From the NCBI GenBank assembly GCA_001805895.1, contig MHHD01000041.1, positions 1 through 5,357 of the forward strand: a stretch of 5,357 bases of DNA, written 5' to 3'. The position numbers were made by a program, and so were the translations under genes. How positions within the stretch are numbered: position 1 is the first letter of the stretch; every line of letters starts with the position of its first letter. This DNA comes from Omnitrophica WOR_2 bacterium RIFCSPLOWO2_12_FULL_51_8. Lineage in GTDB: Bacteria; Omnitrophota; Gorgyraeia; Gygaellales; Profunditerraquicolaceae. This document shows positions 5,187 through 5,357 of this stretch, in pieces. Below the pieces are notes generated by a model, which made no database searches, had not been told where the DNA came from, and was given only the letters and a program-made list of their open reading frames with translations.

Positions 5187-5357
5187 CCGATAATCTATGT
5201 TCGGGAAAATATTGTCCTTGTATTCGATATCCGCCAGCCACTCCGCATCTATCGAGTTTGCCCTGATTTCTTCGTAAAGGCGCAGGAACCTCAAGATGTG
5301 GTCCTTGCTGCGGCGCAGCGCGTAACTGGTGTGGGTGCCGGTGCCCATAATAAAGGC
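5175..5357 (-). CDS. C-terminal 60 residues of a GH57/DUF1957-type 1,4-alpha-glucan branching enzyme (runs off the right edge)
   Basis: The open frame from the right edge to the TAG at 5177-5175 encodes the end of a larger protein. The tail reads FIMGTGTHTSYALRRSKDHI, then LRFLRLYEEI, and ends KDNIFPNIDYRAHQ. I recognise this as the C-terminal helical region of GH57 alpha-glucan branching enzymes, where the pattern FI...TGT...YA..R...H..RF..LYE followed by RDNIFPEIDYR is typical. This family forms alpha-1,6 branches in glycogen-like polymers. The catalytic domain lies outside the window, so activity and completeness cannot be judged, and a close GH57 relative with another specificity is possible. 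It points in the same direction as uppS but is separated by 267 nt of repeats, so it is probably a different transcription unit. Confidence 0.75.
   Translation of the reverse strand, partial: AFIMGTGTHTSYALRRSKDHILRFLRLYEEIRANSIDAEWLADIEYKDNIFPNIDYRAHQ

Overview
The window is one densely packed minus-strand gene cluster. Five complete genes run in transcription order (right to left): uppS, cdsA, dxr, rseP, ispG. Fragments of two more minus-strand genes lie at the edges: the 3' end of a GH57-type alpha-glucan branching enzyme at the right, and the first 31 codons of an unrecognised gene at the left. No tRNA, rRNA, CRISPR array, transposase gene or plus-strand gene could be supported.

Functionally this is the conserved bacterial isoprenoid and envelope-lipid cluster. 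Dxr and IspG are the second and the penultimate enzymes of the MEP pathway, which makes IPP and DMAPP. UppS polymerises IPP into the C55 lipid carrier for cell-wall glycans. CdsA makes CDP-diacylglycerol for phospholipids. RseP is the intramembrane site-2 protease commonly found in this cluster. Junctions are tight: uppS/cdsA overlap by 1 nt (TGATG), cdsA-dxr are 10 nt apart, dxr/rseP and rseP/ispG overlap by 4 nt (ATGA), and the left-edge gene starts with GTG directly after the ispG stop. A single, translationally coupled transcript is likely.

The only sizeable non-coding stretch is 4908-5174 (267 nt), between the branching-enzyme stop and uppS. It is almost filled by two unrelated imperfect inverted repeats. 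The first (about 4911-5005) ends 3 nt before the uppS ATG and occupies the place where a Shine-Dalgarno sequence would be. The second (about 5036-5149) has 45-nt arms. Most of its transition-type mismatches become G-U pairs in minus-strand RNA, the strand on which the genes are transcribed. A third palindrome lies inside the ispG reading frame. It is flanked by a perfect 9-bp direct repeat and adds exactly nine codons, which looks like an in-frame palindromic insertion.

Organism: a bacterium with the MEP pathway, a didermic or otherwise RseP-bearing envelope, roughly balanced base composition and intergenic palindromic repeats. The gene order, the GH57 neighbour, the CdsA signature variant and the repeats suggest to me an uncultured candidate phylum such as Omnitrophota or a relative. 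That placement is an impression from memory and the sequence alone does not establish it. No previously undescribed multi-gene system is visible; the novelty lies in the repeat elements.
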